Made by a program: the position numbers and the translations under genes. This document shows positions 24,194-32,348 of a stretch of DNA of 44,208 nucleotides, piece by piece. This DNA is from Verrucomicrobiia bacterium. Lineage in GTDB: Bacteria > Verrucomicrobiota > Verrucomicrobiia > Limisphaerales > JADLHS01. How positions within the stretch are numbered: the first letter of the stretch is position 1; each line of letters opens with the position of its first letter. The stretch lies in NCBI GenBank assembly GCA_026125285.1, contig JAHCLO010000045.1:1-44208 (forward strand). The letters run 5' to 3'. The notes below the pieces were generated by a model. The model was not told the DNA's origin. It made no database searches and saw nothing but the letters and a program-made list of their open reading frames with translations.

Positions 24194-25030
24194 ATGAACA
24201 AATCAGAAACGCGGAGGGCACTGGCCGCGGCTGTGCGCGCCGCGCGGGCCGCCGGGAAACTCATGCGCGCGAATCTGCGCGCGGCCAAAACGATCAACTG
24301 CGCCACGGCGCACGACATCAAACTGGAACTGGATGTGCGGTGTCAGAAGCTGATTGAAACGAGCTTGTCCCGGAGCTTTCCGCAGATCGCCTTGCTCGGC
24401 GAAGAAGGCGTTGCCGGCGCCGCGGAGGCAGCCCGTCGCTGGGTGGTGGACCCAATTGACGGCACGGTGAATTTCGCTTACGGCATCCCGCACGCGTGCG
24501 TCTCCATTGCGCTGCAAGCAAGAACTGCCAAGCTGGGAGCGCGAAAGAACCAAGCCGCGAAGCTACAACCCGCGTCTGCCGGTCCTGAGTACGAGACAAT
24601 TCTCGGCGTGGTTTATGACCCGTTCACCGATGAACTATGGACGGCGATTCGCGGTCAGGTCGCGCGTCTCAATGGCCGGCCCATTCACGTCAGTAACCGG
24701 CGCAGAATGGGTGATGCCATCGTCTCGCTTGGTTTTGCGAAGACCCGGGAAAGTCTGGAGAAATCGCTGCCGCTGTTCAATGCCCTCGTCCGCCGTGTGC
24801 GGAAGGTCCGCATCATGGGCTCGGCGGCGCTGGCGCTGACTTATGTGGCCACGGGCCGCTTCGATGCCTACCTCGAACGCGGCATCAATCTGTGGGACAT
24901 CGCCGCGGGTGGATTGATCGTGGAATGTGCGGGCGGCAGGTTCTGGCGCGAGCCGATCGCCGGGGAACACCGATTTCGCATGATCGCGAGCAATGGCCGG
25001 CTTCACCGCAGCGTCCCAGTGCCGAAGTGA
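24194..25030 (+). CDS. Inositol monophosphatase family protein
   Basis: 278 residues from ATG 24194 (MNKSETRRALAAAV); a GTG one codon upstream is possible. The lithium-sensitive phosphatase signature is complete: E70-E71 in GEEG, D86-P-I-D89-G-T, and later NLWDIAAGG (D235). It dephosphorylates inositol-phosphate or related sugar phosphates (possibly 3'-phosphoadenosine-type) with Mg2+. About 24 residues (109-132, ARTAKLGARKNQAAKLQPAS and following) are inserted between the strands that normally join VSIAL and GVVYDP. That insertion is low-complexity and may be a domesticated repeat. The next gene starts 10 bp after the stop. Confidence 0.9.
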   Translation: MNKSETRRALAAAVRAARAAGKLMRANLRAAKTINCATAHDIKLELDVRCQKLIETSLSRSFPQIALLGEEGVAGAAEAARRWVVDPIDGTVNFAYGIPHACVSIALQARTAKLGARKNQAAKLQPASAGPEYETILGVVYDPFTDELWTAIRGQVARLNGRPIHVSNRRRMGDAIVSLGFAKTRESLEKSLPLFNALVRRVRKVRIMGSAALALTYVATGRFDAYLERGINLWDIAAGGLIVECAGGRFWREPIAGEHRFRMIASNGRLHRSVPVPK

Positions 25031-25040
25031 GGTGTCGCCC

Positions 25041-26741
25041 ATGAGAGCTTCTTGGTTGCTGGCCGTTTCGATCCTTGCCGTGCGGGCACTTGCCTCCCCC
25101 ATGATTGACCCCATTCCCGAGGCGAAGATTCCCGCCGGGAAATCCCTGATCTTGCCGGTGACGGCCAGTTCGCCGAATGGACATCCGCTGACATACAGCG
25201 TGACCAGCAGCACCAATCGCATCGCGGTGGAGGTTCACCGCAACAATCCATTCTGGAAAATGTCCGTGGCACAGGTCGCGCCGTCGAACGCGCCGGGCGC
25301 CTTTCTGACGCCGTTCCGCGGTGGAATGGCGATGGTAACCAATGTTGGCGATCTGACGTTCATGCTGCTGCGCGACCGCGCACCACATACGGTGGATGCC
25401 ATTCAGGGCTTTACCGCCGCCGGGCTTTACACGAGCAACACCATCCTCCATCGCATCGTTGCCTCGCCGTTTGCGATCATCCAAGGCGGCGATCCCGGCA
25501 CGAATGGCATGGGCGGCCCCGTGTTTCGTCTGGATGATGAATTCCACCCACGCGCCCTGTTCAGCGGCAACGGTCAGTTGGCCATGGCCAATGCCACCAA
25601 GGATGCCGCCGGCTCGCAGTTTTTCGTGACGCAGGGGCCCCAGCGGAACTTCGATTTCCGCTACACCATTTGCGGCCAACTGCTTCGCGGATTCGACGTG
25701 CTGTCCAATCTCATCAACACCCCCACCGGCACCAACAACCGGCCCCTGGCCGACGTGATCATCACTCGCGCCTCGTTGGTGCCGAATCCGTTCGACACCG
25801 CCATTACTCTGACCGGCACAAACCTTGCCGGCGTTTCCGGCGTGATTCAAATTGTCGCCGACGACGGCCTGGGGGGCCGCGCCACCAATGTGTTTACGGC
25901 CACCACCGTCGCGGATACGGGTTTCAACGCCCAGCCGATTATCTACCCGACGGCCATCACTAATCTCGTCGCGCCGATGAATGGGCGATTAACCAATGTC
26001 TTCACCGCAGCGGATGCGGAGGGCGACCCACGCTATTGGTTTCTGTCACCCGCGGCCAACGCCACCAACTCCTTTAACAGCGTCGGTCCCAACGGCGAAC
26101 TCCAAGTGGTGATCGTGCCGAATTCGAATCATGTCGGCACGGTGACGCTGTCGGTGTATGTCAGTTCAAGTCCGCTCTGGAACTTGTTCCCATCTGTGTT
26201 CCCCTACGATTCCCAAACCTATCATTTCGGCATCGGTGACACCCCCATTGCCGCGCTTCCGGCGCAACTGGTGGCGCAACCGTTGAGAGAGTTTACGGGC
26301 CAATTGCTGGCCACGTTCACCAACGGCGTGCCCGCCAGTCCGCCTGCCAGTTTCAGCGCCTTGATCAATTGGGGTGACAATTCCATCAGCAGCGGCACGA
26401 TTACCGCGGATGCCAGCGGGCGCAAGGAGGTTCGCGGTTCACACACCTACACCAACGCCGGCGACTATCCCGTTTACGTCACCATCAAGAGCGCGTCAGG
26501 GGCAGAGGCCACGATCCGGTCCAGTGCCCAAGTTCAACCCCACCTGAGTATCGCGCGCGATGGAGGACATTATCTCCTGCACTGGCCGGCTTGGGCCACC
26601 GAATACCAGGTTCAGTCCCACACCAATCTGGCCACGCCCCACTGGCTCACGCTCACCCATCCCCCAGCGCTCGACGGCTATGACCATGTCCTCACCCATA
26701 CCAACACTGCGAGCCGCGAATTCTTTCGGTTGAAGAGATAG
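25041..26741 (+). CDS. Exported cyclophilin-type peptidyl-prolyl isomerase with extra beta domains
   Basis: 566 residues. Signal peptide MRASWLLAVSILAVRALAS, then a beta domain (~20-95). The cyclophilin domain (~100-245) has ILHRIVASPFAIIQGGDPG and GSQFFVTQGP, retaining the catalytic-region HR and QFFVT residues. Two or more immunoglobulin-like regions follow, including a PKD-type segment (SALINWGDNSISSGT, ~435-500). The last ~60 residues (LHWPAWATEYQVQSHTNLAT) resemble the verrucomicrobial C-terminal 'LxWPxxxxxYxLQxxxxL' domain of secreted proteins. It probably assists folding of exported proteins or binds at the cell surface. ATG 25041 is chosen because the signal peptide begins there. Confidence 0.88.
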   Translation: MRASWLLAVSILAVRALASPMIDPIPEAKIPAGKSLILPVTASSPNGHPLTYSVTSSTNRIAVEVHRNNPFWKMSVAQVAPSNAPGAFLTPFRGGMAMVTNVGDLTFMLLRDRAPHTVDAIQGFTAAGLYTSNTILHRIVASPFAIIQGGDPGTNGMGGPVFRLDDEFHPRALFSGNGQLAMANATKDAAGSQFFVTQGPQRNFDFRYTICGQLLRGFDVLSNLINTPTGTNNRPLADVIITRASLVPNPFDTAITLTGTNLAGVSGVIQIVADDGLGGRATNVFTATTVADTGFNAQPIIYPTAITNLVAPMNGRLTNVFTAADAEGDPRYWFLSPAANATNSFNSVGPNGELQVVIVPNSNHVGTVTLSVYVSSSPLWNLFPSVFPYDSQTYHFGIGDTPIAALPAQLVAQPLREFTGQLLATFTNGVPASPPASFSALINWGDNSISSGTITADASGRKEVRGSHTYTNAGDYPVYVTIKSASGAEATIRSSAQVQPHLSIARDGGHYLLHWPAWATEYQVQSHTNLATPHWLTLTHPPALDGYDHVLTHTNTASREFFRLKR

Positions 26742-26777
26742 TCCGCTGCTTGGGCTTGGGATTTGCAGTGAATCCTC

Positions 26778-26822
26778 CCAGGAAGGCACGCCGCCTTTTG
26801 CGGTGGCCGGGAACGTTCCTGG
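26778..26822. repeat. Imperfect nested hairpin after the cyclophilin gene
   Basis: CCAGGAA (26778-26784) and TTCCTGG (26816-26822) are perfect complements. Between them lies a smaller GCCGC...GCGGTGGC hairpin. Located ~37 bases after the cyclophilin stop, it may end the transcript, or it may be another palindromic repeat. No T-tract. Confidence 0.45.
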
Positions 26823-26942
26823 CGCTCATGTATTCCTCTGGACAAAAAATTCTCCCAAGCACAAAATCAAAAACGAGCCTGCATACCAGGCTGCAAAACT
26901 CACCCTCCAATACGAGTTCAAGTTAGGTGAATGAGGTTTCTT

Positions 26943-27143
26943 ATGCCCACATATCGCGAGATTCAGGATTTTGTGAAGAAGCGTCATCAGCGAGTCGTAA
27001 AGACATGTCACATCGCGCACGTGAAGTCGGAGCTAGGCTTGCCGATGCGTGAGCGGAACAGCGAAAGCCCGAGAAAGTATCCGTGCCCCGCTCAGTTTCG
27101 GCCGTGGATCATAGAGGCATTCCGCGTGCTCTCGCGGCCGTGA
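26943..27143 (+). CDS. Small conserved protein (MPTYREIQDFVKKRH type)
   Basis: 66 residues from ATG 26943, with GAGG 6 bases upstream; an ATG 12 bases earlier is in the same frame. The pattern TYREIQDFVKKRH...VVKTCHIAHVKSELGLPMR...CPAQFRPWIIEAFRVL matches a family of small bacterial proteins that I recall with a K-T-C-W/H-I-A-H-V-K core. They are uncharacterised or loosely annotated, and a nucleic-acid role has been suggested without evidence here. It is convergent with rdgB, whose stop lies 35 bases away. Confidence 0.7.
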   Translation: MPTYREIQDFVKKRHQRVVKTCHIAHVKSELGLPMRERNSESPRKYPCPAQFRPWIIEAFRVLSRP

Positions 27144-27177
27144 GGACAAAGCAAACAGTCGCTAGACTCCGCTTCCG

Positions 27178-27909
27178 TCACCGTCCACAGCGCAAGGTGG
27201 AGGCAAAATACCGCTTGAGTCCTTCCAGTGCCTTGCCCCGGTGGCTTAAACGGTTCTTCACATCCTCCCCAAGCTCCGCAAAGGACTGCGCAAACCCGTC
27301 CGGCACAAACAACGGATCGTAACCAAAGCCGCCCTTCCCGCCGGGTGCAAACTGGATATGCCCCGCGCATGCGCCCTCGAACAACTGTGTTTGCATTTCG
27401 AATTCATCCGCGTAGCAAACGGGCGACGCGTTCGCCACCGATTCCGAGATCCCCGGGGTCAGGGCCAGAACACAACGGAAACGCGCCGTGCGTTTCTCCA
27501 GCGGCACCTCCGCAAGCAAGCGCAGCAATTTGGCGTTGTTGCCGACATCGTGCGAATTGCCCGGCGTGCTGGCATCCAACGCCGCGAAGCGCGCGGAATG
27601 GACACCGGGCGCGCCCGCCAGCGCATCCACCTCCAGACCGGAATCGTCGGCCAAAACGAAATCAGCCGGCGTAATGCGTGGTGCGTGAGGCGTGAGGGGG
27701 GAACTTGAGATCCAGCGCGCCAGTTCCACCGCCTTCTTTGTGGCGTTGCCGGCAAAGGTGCTGGCGTCCTCGACAACTTCCGGGGCGCCGGGAAAATCAT
27801 CCAGTGTCAGGCAGCGAAAACCGCCACCCAGAATGGCGCGGATTTCTCCAACCTTGTGCGCGTTGCGTGTGGCCAGGAGCAGGATCACTGGAGCAGTTAC
27901 TGCGTTCAT
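27178..27909 (-). CDS. rdgB: XTP/dITP diphosphatase (RdgB/HAM1)
   Basis: 243 residues from ATG 27909 (MNAVTAPVILLLATRNAHKV). It hydrolyses non-canonical purine nucleotides (dITP, XTP) to monophosphates. Family motifs: LLATRNAHKVGEI at the N-terminus, LADDSGLEVDALAGAPGVHSARFA in the middle, and GGKGGFGYDPLFVP near the C-terminus. An extra ~13-residue segment (SSPLTPHAPRITP) sits before FVLADDSGL; it is encoded by a 7-bp tandem repeat (27668-27695). Its length, about 243, is above the usual ~200 partly for that reason. It lies downstream of the porin gene on the same strand (gap 81 bp). Confidence 0.93.
   Translation of the reverse strand: MNAVTAPVILLLATRNAHKVGEIRAILGGGFRCLTLDDFPGAPEVVEDASTFAGNATKKAVELARWISSSPLTPHAPRITPADFVLADDSGLEVDALAGAPGVHSARFAALDASTPGNSHDVGNNAKLLRLLAEVPLEKRTARFRCVLALTPGISESVANASPVCYADEFEMQTQLFEGACAGHIQFAPGGKGGFGYDPLFVPDGFAQSFAELGEDVKNRLSHRGKALEGLKRYFASTLRCGR
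27668..27695. repeat. Heptanucleotide tandem repeat inside rdgB
   Basis: Four imperfect copies on the plus strand (GGCGTAA, TGCGTGG, TGCGTGA, GGCGTGA). On the coding strand these read TCACGCC, TCACGCA, CCACGCA, TTACGCC. The repeats add about nine codons without a stop and are absent from typical RdgB sequences. Confidence 0.7.
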
Positions 27910-27990
27910 GCGATTGCCAATCAGCGTAACCACGCGAAGATAGCGTTGTCACGACTGAGCTTGAGGCAGGTGAAGGCCAAAGCGAATTTG

Positions 27991-30528
27991 TCACGGCCAG
28001 TGGTAGTTCATGGACACGAAGACGCCGTGCGCGGCGTAGTCGTTGGCACCACCCCTGGTCGGTTCATCGTATTGGTAATAACCGTAACGCACCGTGGCGC
28101 TCAACGATTCGGTGAGTTTACGGGTCACACCCGCCATTAGACCGTGCCGTGTGAAATCAAGCCCCAGCGGCAGTCCGGTCGCCACGTTGGGCTGGCCAAA
28201 ATCCGCGCGCGTGAAGGAATACGTCGTGTGCAGGTGGGTGGCCGGGTTCAGAACGTAGCTGGCGCTGATCAGAGTGTTGAAGGTTTCCCCGCGATACGCG
28301 ACGACTCCCGGACTCTGGTTGTCGGCGGTCGCGGTCCGCGATTCCCCGTAATTGAAGGTCCCGGAGAAGTAGAACCGCTGCCAGGGTGTAAGCAAGAGGT
28401 TCAGGCCGTAGAGCTGGGCGTCGTAGTTGCCCGCAAAAACCCGGCCGCCGGGTGCGATCTCGCCGGGCAGTCCGTCCGCGACCGTGACGTAGTCCGTGGC
28501 CAGCAATTGATAGGTCAACGTGGTCTTGAGCCACCGCGCCGGTCGCAACACCAGTTTTGCCTCGACTTCCTGGCCCTCGATTTTGCGCCGCAGAATGAAA
28601 GCGGAATAACCTTCGCCCAACAGCGCGATGTCCCGCCGATGATCGTAATCACTGTCGCTGAACCGGTCGCGATAGTGGGTGTTGAACGACACCCAGCGCC
28701 ACGGAGAAACGTGGAAACCCGCCCGCCAGTCGCGGCGGTCGTTCGTGGCGTCCGTGTCGCGCAAGAACGCCTGCGACGTCTCCCCCGCAGTGGTTTCAAA
28801 CTGGCCGAGGCTTTCCTGTTCGAGGCGTGCTTCGGCGAAGACGACCGTGCGCGGGATGGCGGTAAAGCGCAGGCTGGCATTTTCCATGGTTCGAGATTTG
28901 TCCAAGTCCGCTCGGATCGTAGCCGGCTCCAACAGAAAGGAAGCCGGCACATTGGGATTGCCCGAGTCGAGGTGAATGTTGCCGAACCCCTCCTGGCGGG
29001 TCCATTCGCTTTGGAAACCCAGCGAGGCGCTCAACACGTCCAACGGCAAAAACAAACTGGTGAGACTCGCCACGTGCGACTCCCGGCGCAAAACGATGTC
29101 TTCCGTGCGCCAATGACGTCCAAATACCGGTTGTTGGGCCGCATCAAGCGTGGCGAGGCGGAACTGGGAATCGCCGTCAAACCGCGAGTAGAAATAACCG
29201 GCGGACCCGAGCCACCATTCCCGTAACTGCTTTTCCACGCGAATGGAATTGGCCCCCTGGATGTGGCTGGCGCGTTCGTGAACGCGCTCCAGGCGGTTCG
29301 GAGTTGGGCCGAGCACGACCATCCGCGCCAGATCCCGGTGCGTGTGCAGGTCGTAGAATTCCACCCGCGCGCTGTCCTCAATCCGCCAGCCGGAAACCTC
29401 GTGAGTCAAATCGAACTTGATGATGTGCGTGCGTTCCTCGATGCCTTTTGCGGACGGGTAGATGTTTCGGGAACCGCTGCCTGGTTGCGTGACCGTGCCC
29501 CATTGCAGGGTGGATTTGTCGCCCTCGCGCGATTGAAATTCGTAGCCCAACACCAGGCGCGGCCAGTGCGGCAGCGTCAGGCCGAGATCAATCCACGCAC
29601 GCTCGTGCTCCAGGTGGAGTTCACGATTGAGGTCGCGAGTGGGCGGAACAAACGGACGATAGTAACCGCCGGTGTCGTCATACCAACTGCGCCATTGCGC
29701 CGCCCCGGCACGGATAAAACCGAAGTCCGTCTGCTCCAGCGTCAGGTTGATCCGTGTCTCGTGCTCCTCAAACAAGACCCGTCCCCCCACTGACAATCGC
29801 CGATCGTGGTCGAATTGATCGGCATACTCAAAATGCTCGATTCCGCCGACCCAGCCTTCCTTCATTCCTTCCAACTCGCGGAATTTGTTTCGGTTGCCAC
29901 TGACTTCCAGCCAGCGGAACGTTGGAGAAATCGAGAACACGGCTTTCCCCAGTGCGTCGCCCTCACCCCAGTGGGCCCCCTGATCAATCCACGCGCGCAA
30001 GAGGCCGACTTGTTCCGCCGTCAACGGCTCGCCGTGTCCGGCGGGGGGCATCTGCATTTCTTCGATCACGCCCGTCACGTAATGGATGAGCGGACTGTTG
30101 GCACTATCGCCCGGAAGGATGTCCACCCCCAGGTCGCCGCCGCGCAGGGCCGAGTGGTGATTGTCCAATCGGAAACGGCTGCGGGGTCGCTCCGGTCCAT
30201 GACAGCGCAGACAGGATTCGGCGAAGATGGGTTTAACATCTCGGTCAAAATCCACCGCGACGTTGGCAGGCGGCGGGAGTCGGCTCGGGTCAATCGCATC
30301 GTTCGCGTGGAGCGTGGTGGCCAGTGCAAGAAAGCCCACCCCCAAGGTTAAGCGTGCGCCATGTTGAACGGCGGCAATGACGCTGGTGCCGCGACACGGC
30401 AGTTTCGTTGCATCCTGCGGGGCGCGGGTAGGGCGCGTCACTCCGTGCGCGCCACAACCGGCACATCGCTTTCCCAACGGCGCGCACGGAGTGCCGCGCC
30501 CTCCCTTGGCTCGGAGTTTGTTTATCAC
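27991..30528 (-). CDS. Cytochrome c-fused outer-membrane beta-barrel (MtrB/PioB-like)
   Basis: An 845-codon frame from GTG 30528. Residues ~5-35 are translated repeat A (GGRGTPCAP...AHGVTRPT). A signal-like hydrophobic segment (LTLGVGFLALATTLHAND) lies at ~60-77, an unusual distance from the start. A PSCyt1-type cytochrome domain follows, with heme motif CLRCH at 106-110, MPPAGH and LLRAWIDQGAHW. From ~200 to the end are dozens of alternating amphipathic strands with Tyr/Trp/Arg belts (for example VSFNTHYRDRFSDSDYDHRRD), as in MtrB/PioB porins that hold decaheme cytochromes in the outer membrane. It follows a multiheme cytochrome gene by 4 bases. A role as an extracellular electron conduit is inferred. 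The original start may have been displaced by the repeat. Confidence 0.8.
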   Translation of the reverse strand: MINKLRAKGGRGTPCAPLGKRCAGCGAHGVTRPTRAPQDATKLPCRGTSVIAAVQHGARLTLGVGFLALATTLHANDAIDPSRLPPPANVAVDFDRDVKPIFAESCLRCHGPERPRSRFRLDNHHSALRGGDLGVDILPGDSANSPLIHYVTGVIEEMQMPPAGHGEPLTAEQVGLLRAWIDQGAHWGEGDALGKAVFSISPTFRWLEVSGNRNKFRELEGMKEGWVGGIEHFEYADQFDHDRRLSVGGRVLFEEHETRINLTLEQTDFGFIRAGAAQWRSWYDDTGGYYRPFVPPTRDLNRELHLEHERAWIDLGLTLPHWPRLVLGYEFQSREGDKSTLQWGTVTQPGSGSRNIYPSAKGIEERTHIIKFDLTHEVSGWRIEDSARVEFYDLHTHRDLARMVVLGPTPNRLERVHERASHIQGANSIRVEKQLREWWLGSAGYFYSRFDGDSQFRLATLDAAQQPVFGRHWRTEDIVLRRESHVASLTSLFLPLDVLSASLGFQSEWTRQEGFGNIHLDSGNPNVPASFLLEPATIRADLDKSRTMENASLRFTAIPRTVVFAEARLEQESLGQFETTAGETSQAFLRDTDATNDRRDWRAGFHVSPWRWVSFNTHYRDRFSDSDYDHRRDIALLGEGYSAFILRRKIEGQEVEAKLVLRPARWLKTTLTYQLLATDYVTVADGLPGEIAPGGRVFAGNYDAQLYGLNLLLTPWQRFYFSGTFNYGESRTATADNQSPGVVAYRGETFNTLISASYVLNPATHLHTTYSFTRADFGQPNVATGLPLGLDFTRHGLMAGVTRKLTESLSATVRYGYYQYDEPTRGGANDYAAHGVFVSMNYHWP
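30427..30505. repeat. Palindromic element family A, copy 2 (porin N-terminus)
   Basis: Left arm 30427-30453 (GGTAGGGCGCGTCACTCCGT...) and right arm 30479-30505, the latter with two mismatches to perfect symmetry (GTGCCGCGCCCTCCC end). Loop about 25 bases. It lies just inside the start of the heme-porin frame, 24 bases after the GTG, and is translated in frame on the minus strand. Confidence 0.88.
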
Positions 30529-30532
30529 ACCA

Positions 30533-31342
30533 TTAGAACCTCATGCGCGGGTCCACATTCGAGCCATGAATGGCGGTGTGACAACCCGCGGTCCAGCAAC
30601 CGCCCTGGCGCAGAAACGCGGCGTGCGGGATTCTGCCGATGTAGATTTCCCCGGGAGCGACGCCCGGTCCCTGAACCTGCGCATGGCACTTGAGACAAAG
30701 ATTCGAATCACTCTCGACCAGCAGTTTTCGGTTCACGGAACCATGCGGCGTGTGACACACGGTGCAGCCTTCGCGCAGGGCTTCGTGTTCAAACACAAAT
30801 GGACGCGTTTGCTCGCGATGACAGGACGCGCAGCTTTCGTTGAGGCGCGCCATGGCAAGCCCGCCGGACGGCTTGAAGAGGTCGCTCCCGTGCGGGTCGT
30901 GACAGTCCACGCAGTTCAGCCGCCCTTCGAGGACCGGGTGGTGGTGCGGTAGATTGAATTCCGCGTGCGTTTGCAGGTGACACTGGAAGCAGGTCGCCGC
31001 GTCCTTGCCGGGATTGACGATAAACTGACCCCGGCCGCCGCCCACCGCGATGTGCTTGCTGCCCGGACCATGGCAGGATTCGCATCCTGCCTGATCGGGC
31101 ATTGGAGCTGCGTAAAAATGGACGCGGGCATGTGGGCTGGCCGGAAACGTGCGGACGTAATTGGTGTGACACTCGTAGCACGCGCGGTTACCAACAAACG
31201 TCGCCCCCGGAATCTCCGGCGGCGCAAACACAGAACGCGGGACGGAGGAACAAGAGTTGGCGATCAGGCTGACGAACAACCCGACGAACAGCAGAAACGC
31301 TGCGCCAAGGCAATGCCCTGTTCCTCCGCGCTGGTGGTTCAT
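30533..31342 (-). CDS. Octaheme-like c-type cytochrome (DmsE-type)
   Basis: 269 residues from ATG 31342 (an upstream TTG adds 14 residues). The signal peptide is MNHQRGGTGH...LLFVGLFVSLIAN. Seven CxxCH heme motifs are visible in order (CYECH, CESCH, CFQCH, CVDCH, CASCH, CTVCH, CLKCH), plus a terminal CWTAGCH (CX4CH), giving up to eight hemes. The terminal AGCHTAIHGSN block and the RACYECHTNY start match the DmsE-family decaheme cytochromes that partner MtrB-like porins. A periplasmic heme wire feeding the adjacent barrel protein is the likely role. An unusual -3 Asn before Cys31 makes lipidation uncertain. Confidence 0.85.
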   Translation of the reverse strand: MNHQRGGTGHCLGAAFLLFVGLFVSLIANSCSSVPRSVFAPPEIPGATFVGNRACYECHTNYVRTFPASPHARVHFYAAPMPDQAGCESCHGPGSKHIAVGGGRGQFIVNPGKDAATCFQCHLQTHAEFNLPHHHPVLEGRLNCVDCHDPHGSDLFKPSGGLAMARLNESCASCHREQTRPFVFEHEALREGCTVCHTPHGSVNRKLLVESDSNLCLKCHAQVQGPGVAPGEIYIGRIPHAAFLRQGGCWTAGCHTAIHGSNVDPRMRF

Positions 31343-31820
31343 CAGAAGAGGGCCACGCCTTTCGTCCAGAAATCCGCATGCCAAGTGCTGACTTCAATTC
31401 GCTGGGGCACCTGTGCCCGACGGACGCAACGCCGACCGGGCCGGCTCAGGGGCAAAATGAAGGGAACATCTCCGATGTGACTTCGAAAGCAAACCCCGCG
31501 CTTGCCCGGCTGCCTGAGAGAGTTTTCGCGACCTGCGACTGTCCGTTGGCGGGCAGTGCAGGGCTTCAACGCGAAGAGCTTTTTCACGACGATAGGACGC
31601 CTGAAAACTCCAAATGTTCCAGTTGTTGACGGGCTTCGTCTCAAACGGATGACCGCAATCTGGCCCTCCCTAACCGCAACAGGACCACCGGTGGAGGCTG
31701 GCGGAAGCCGATTTTGCGCTCGAACTGATCACCGACTTCGCCCAAGCTTCACGCAACAGCACTTGAGTCCGGGGCGGGAACATTTCGCGCGGCGGACGCT
31801 CCTACGATTGCTGCGGCAAC
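31343..31820. other. Intergenic region between cytochrome and ECF sigma genes
   Basis: 478 bases between divergent genes. A 108-codon frame (31502-31828) has no recognisable domain, and its reading is Arg/Thr-rich, so I do not call it. Promoters for the cytochrome-porin pair (minus) and the ECF sigma gene (plus) should lie here, but I could not identify convincing elements. No repeat seen. Confidence 0.5.
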
Positions 31821-32348
31821 ATGGCTGACGGCTTGGATTTTGAAAACGTGGTGGCTCGTTATTACGAGCCGCTGTATCAGTTTGCCTTCAGCCTCACGCG
31901 GGCGGAGGCCGATGCCTGCGACCTGACGCAGCAGACGTTTTATGTCTGGGCCACCAAGGGCCATCAATTGCGCGACCCGGCAAAAGTGAAGACCTGGCTG
32001 TTTACGACGCTGCACCGCCAATTCCTCGAATCGCGGCGCCGGTTATCCCGCTTTCCACACAACGAACTGGACGCTGTGAGTCACGAGTTGCCCGTCATCA
32101 CCCCGCAGATGGCCAACCAACTCGATTCCACGCACGTCCTCCAGGCGTTGCAGCAGGTGGATGAAGTGTATCAGGCGCCGGTGGCTCTGTTTTATCTGGA
32201 GGATTGTTCCTACAAGGAGATCGCTGAAATCCTTGAGGTGCCGATGGGCACCGTCAAATCCAGAATCTCCCGCGGCATCGGGCAACTGCAAACGTTGCTC
32301 GCGGATGAGTTGTCAGCGCCGCGCCGCAAACCAGACGTCAAATCGTGA
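31821..32348 (+). CDS. ECF-type RNA polymerase sigma factor
   Basis: 175 residues from ATG 31821. Region 2 is FENVVARYYEPLYQFAFSLTRAEADACDLTQQTFYVWATK; region 4 is VYQAPVALFYLEDCSYKEIAEILEVPMGTVKSRISRGIGQL with a helix-turn-helix. ECF sigma factors direct RNA polymerase to envelope-stress or environmental promoters and are held by an anti-sigma factor. The next gene overlaps by 4 bases (GTGA) and has a membrane helix, fitting that role. No target promoter was identified. Confidence 0.93.
   Translation: MADGLDFENVVARYYEPLYQFAFSLTRAEADACDLTQQTFYVWATKGHQLRDPAKVKTWLFTTLHRQFLESRRRLSRFPHNELDAVSHELPVITPQMANQLDSTHVLQALQQVDEVYQAPVALFYLEDCSYKEIAEILEVPMGTVKSRISRGIGQLQTLLADELSAPRRKPDVKS

Noticed and set aside
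31502..31828. Possible small gene before the ECF sigma gene
   Set aside because: No ribosome-binding site, domain or plausible composition; the frame overlaps the sigma start.
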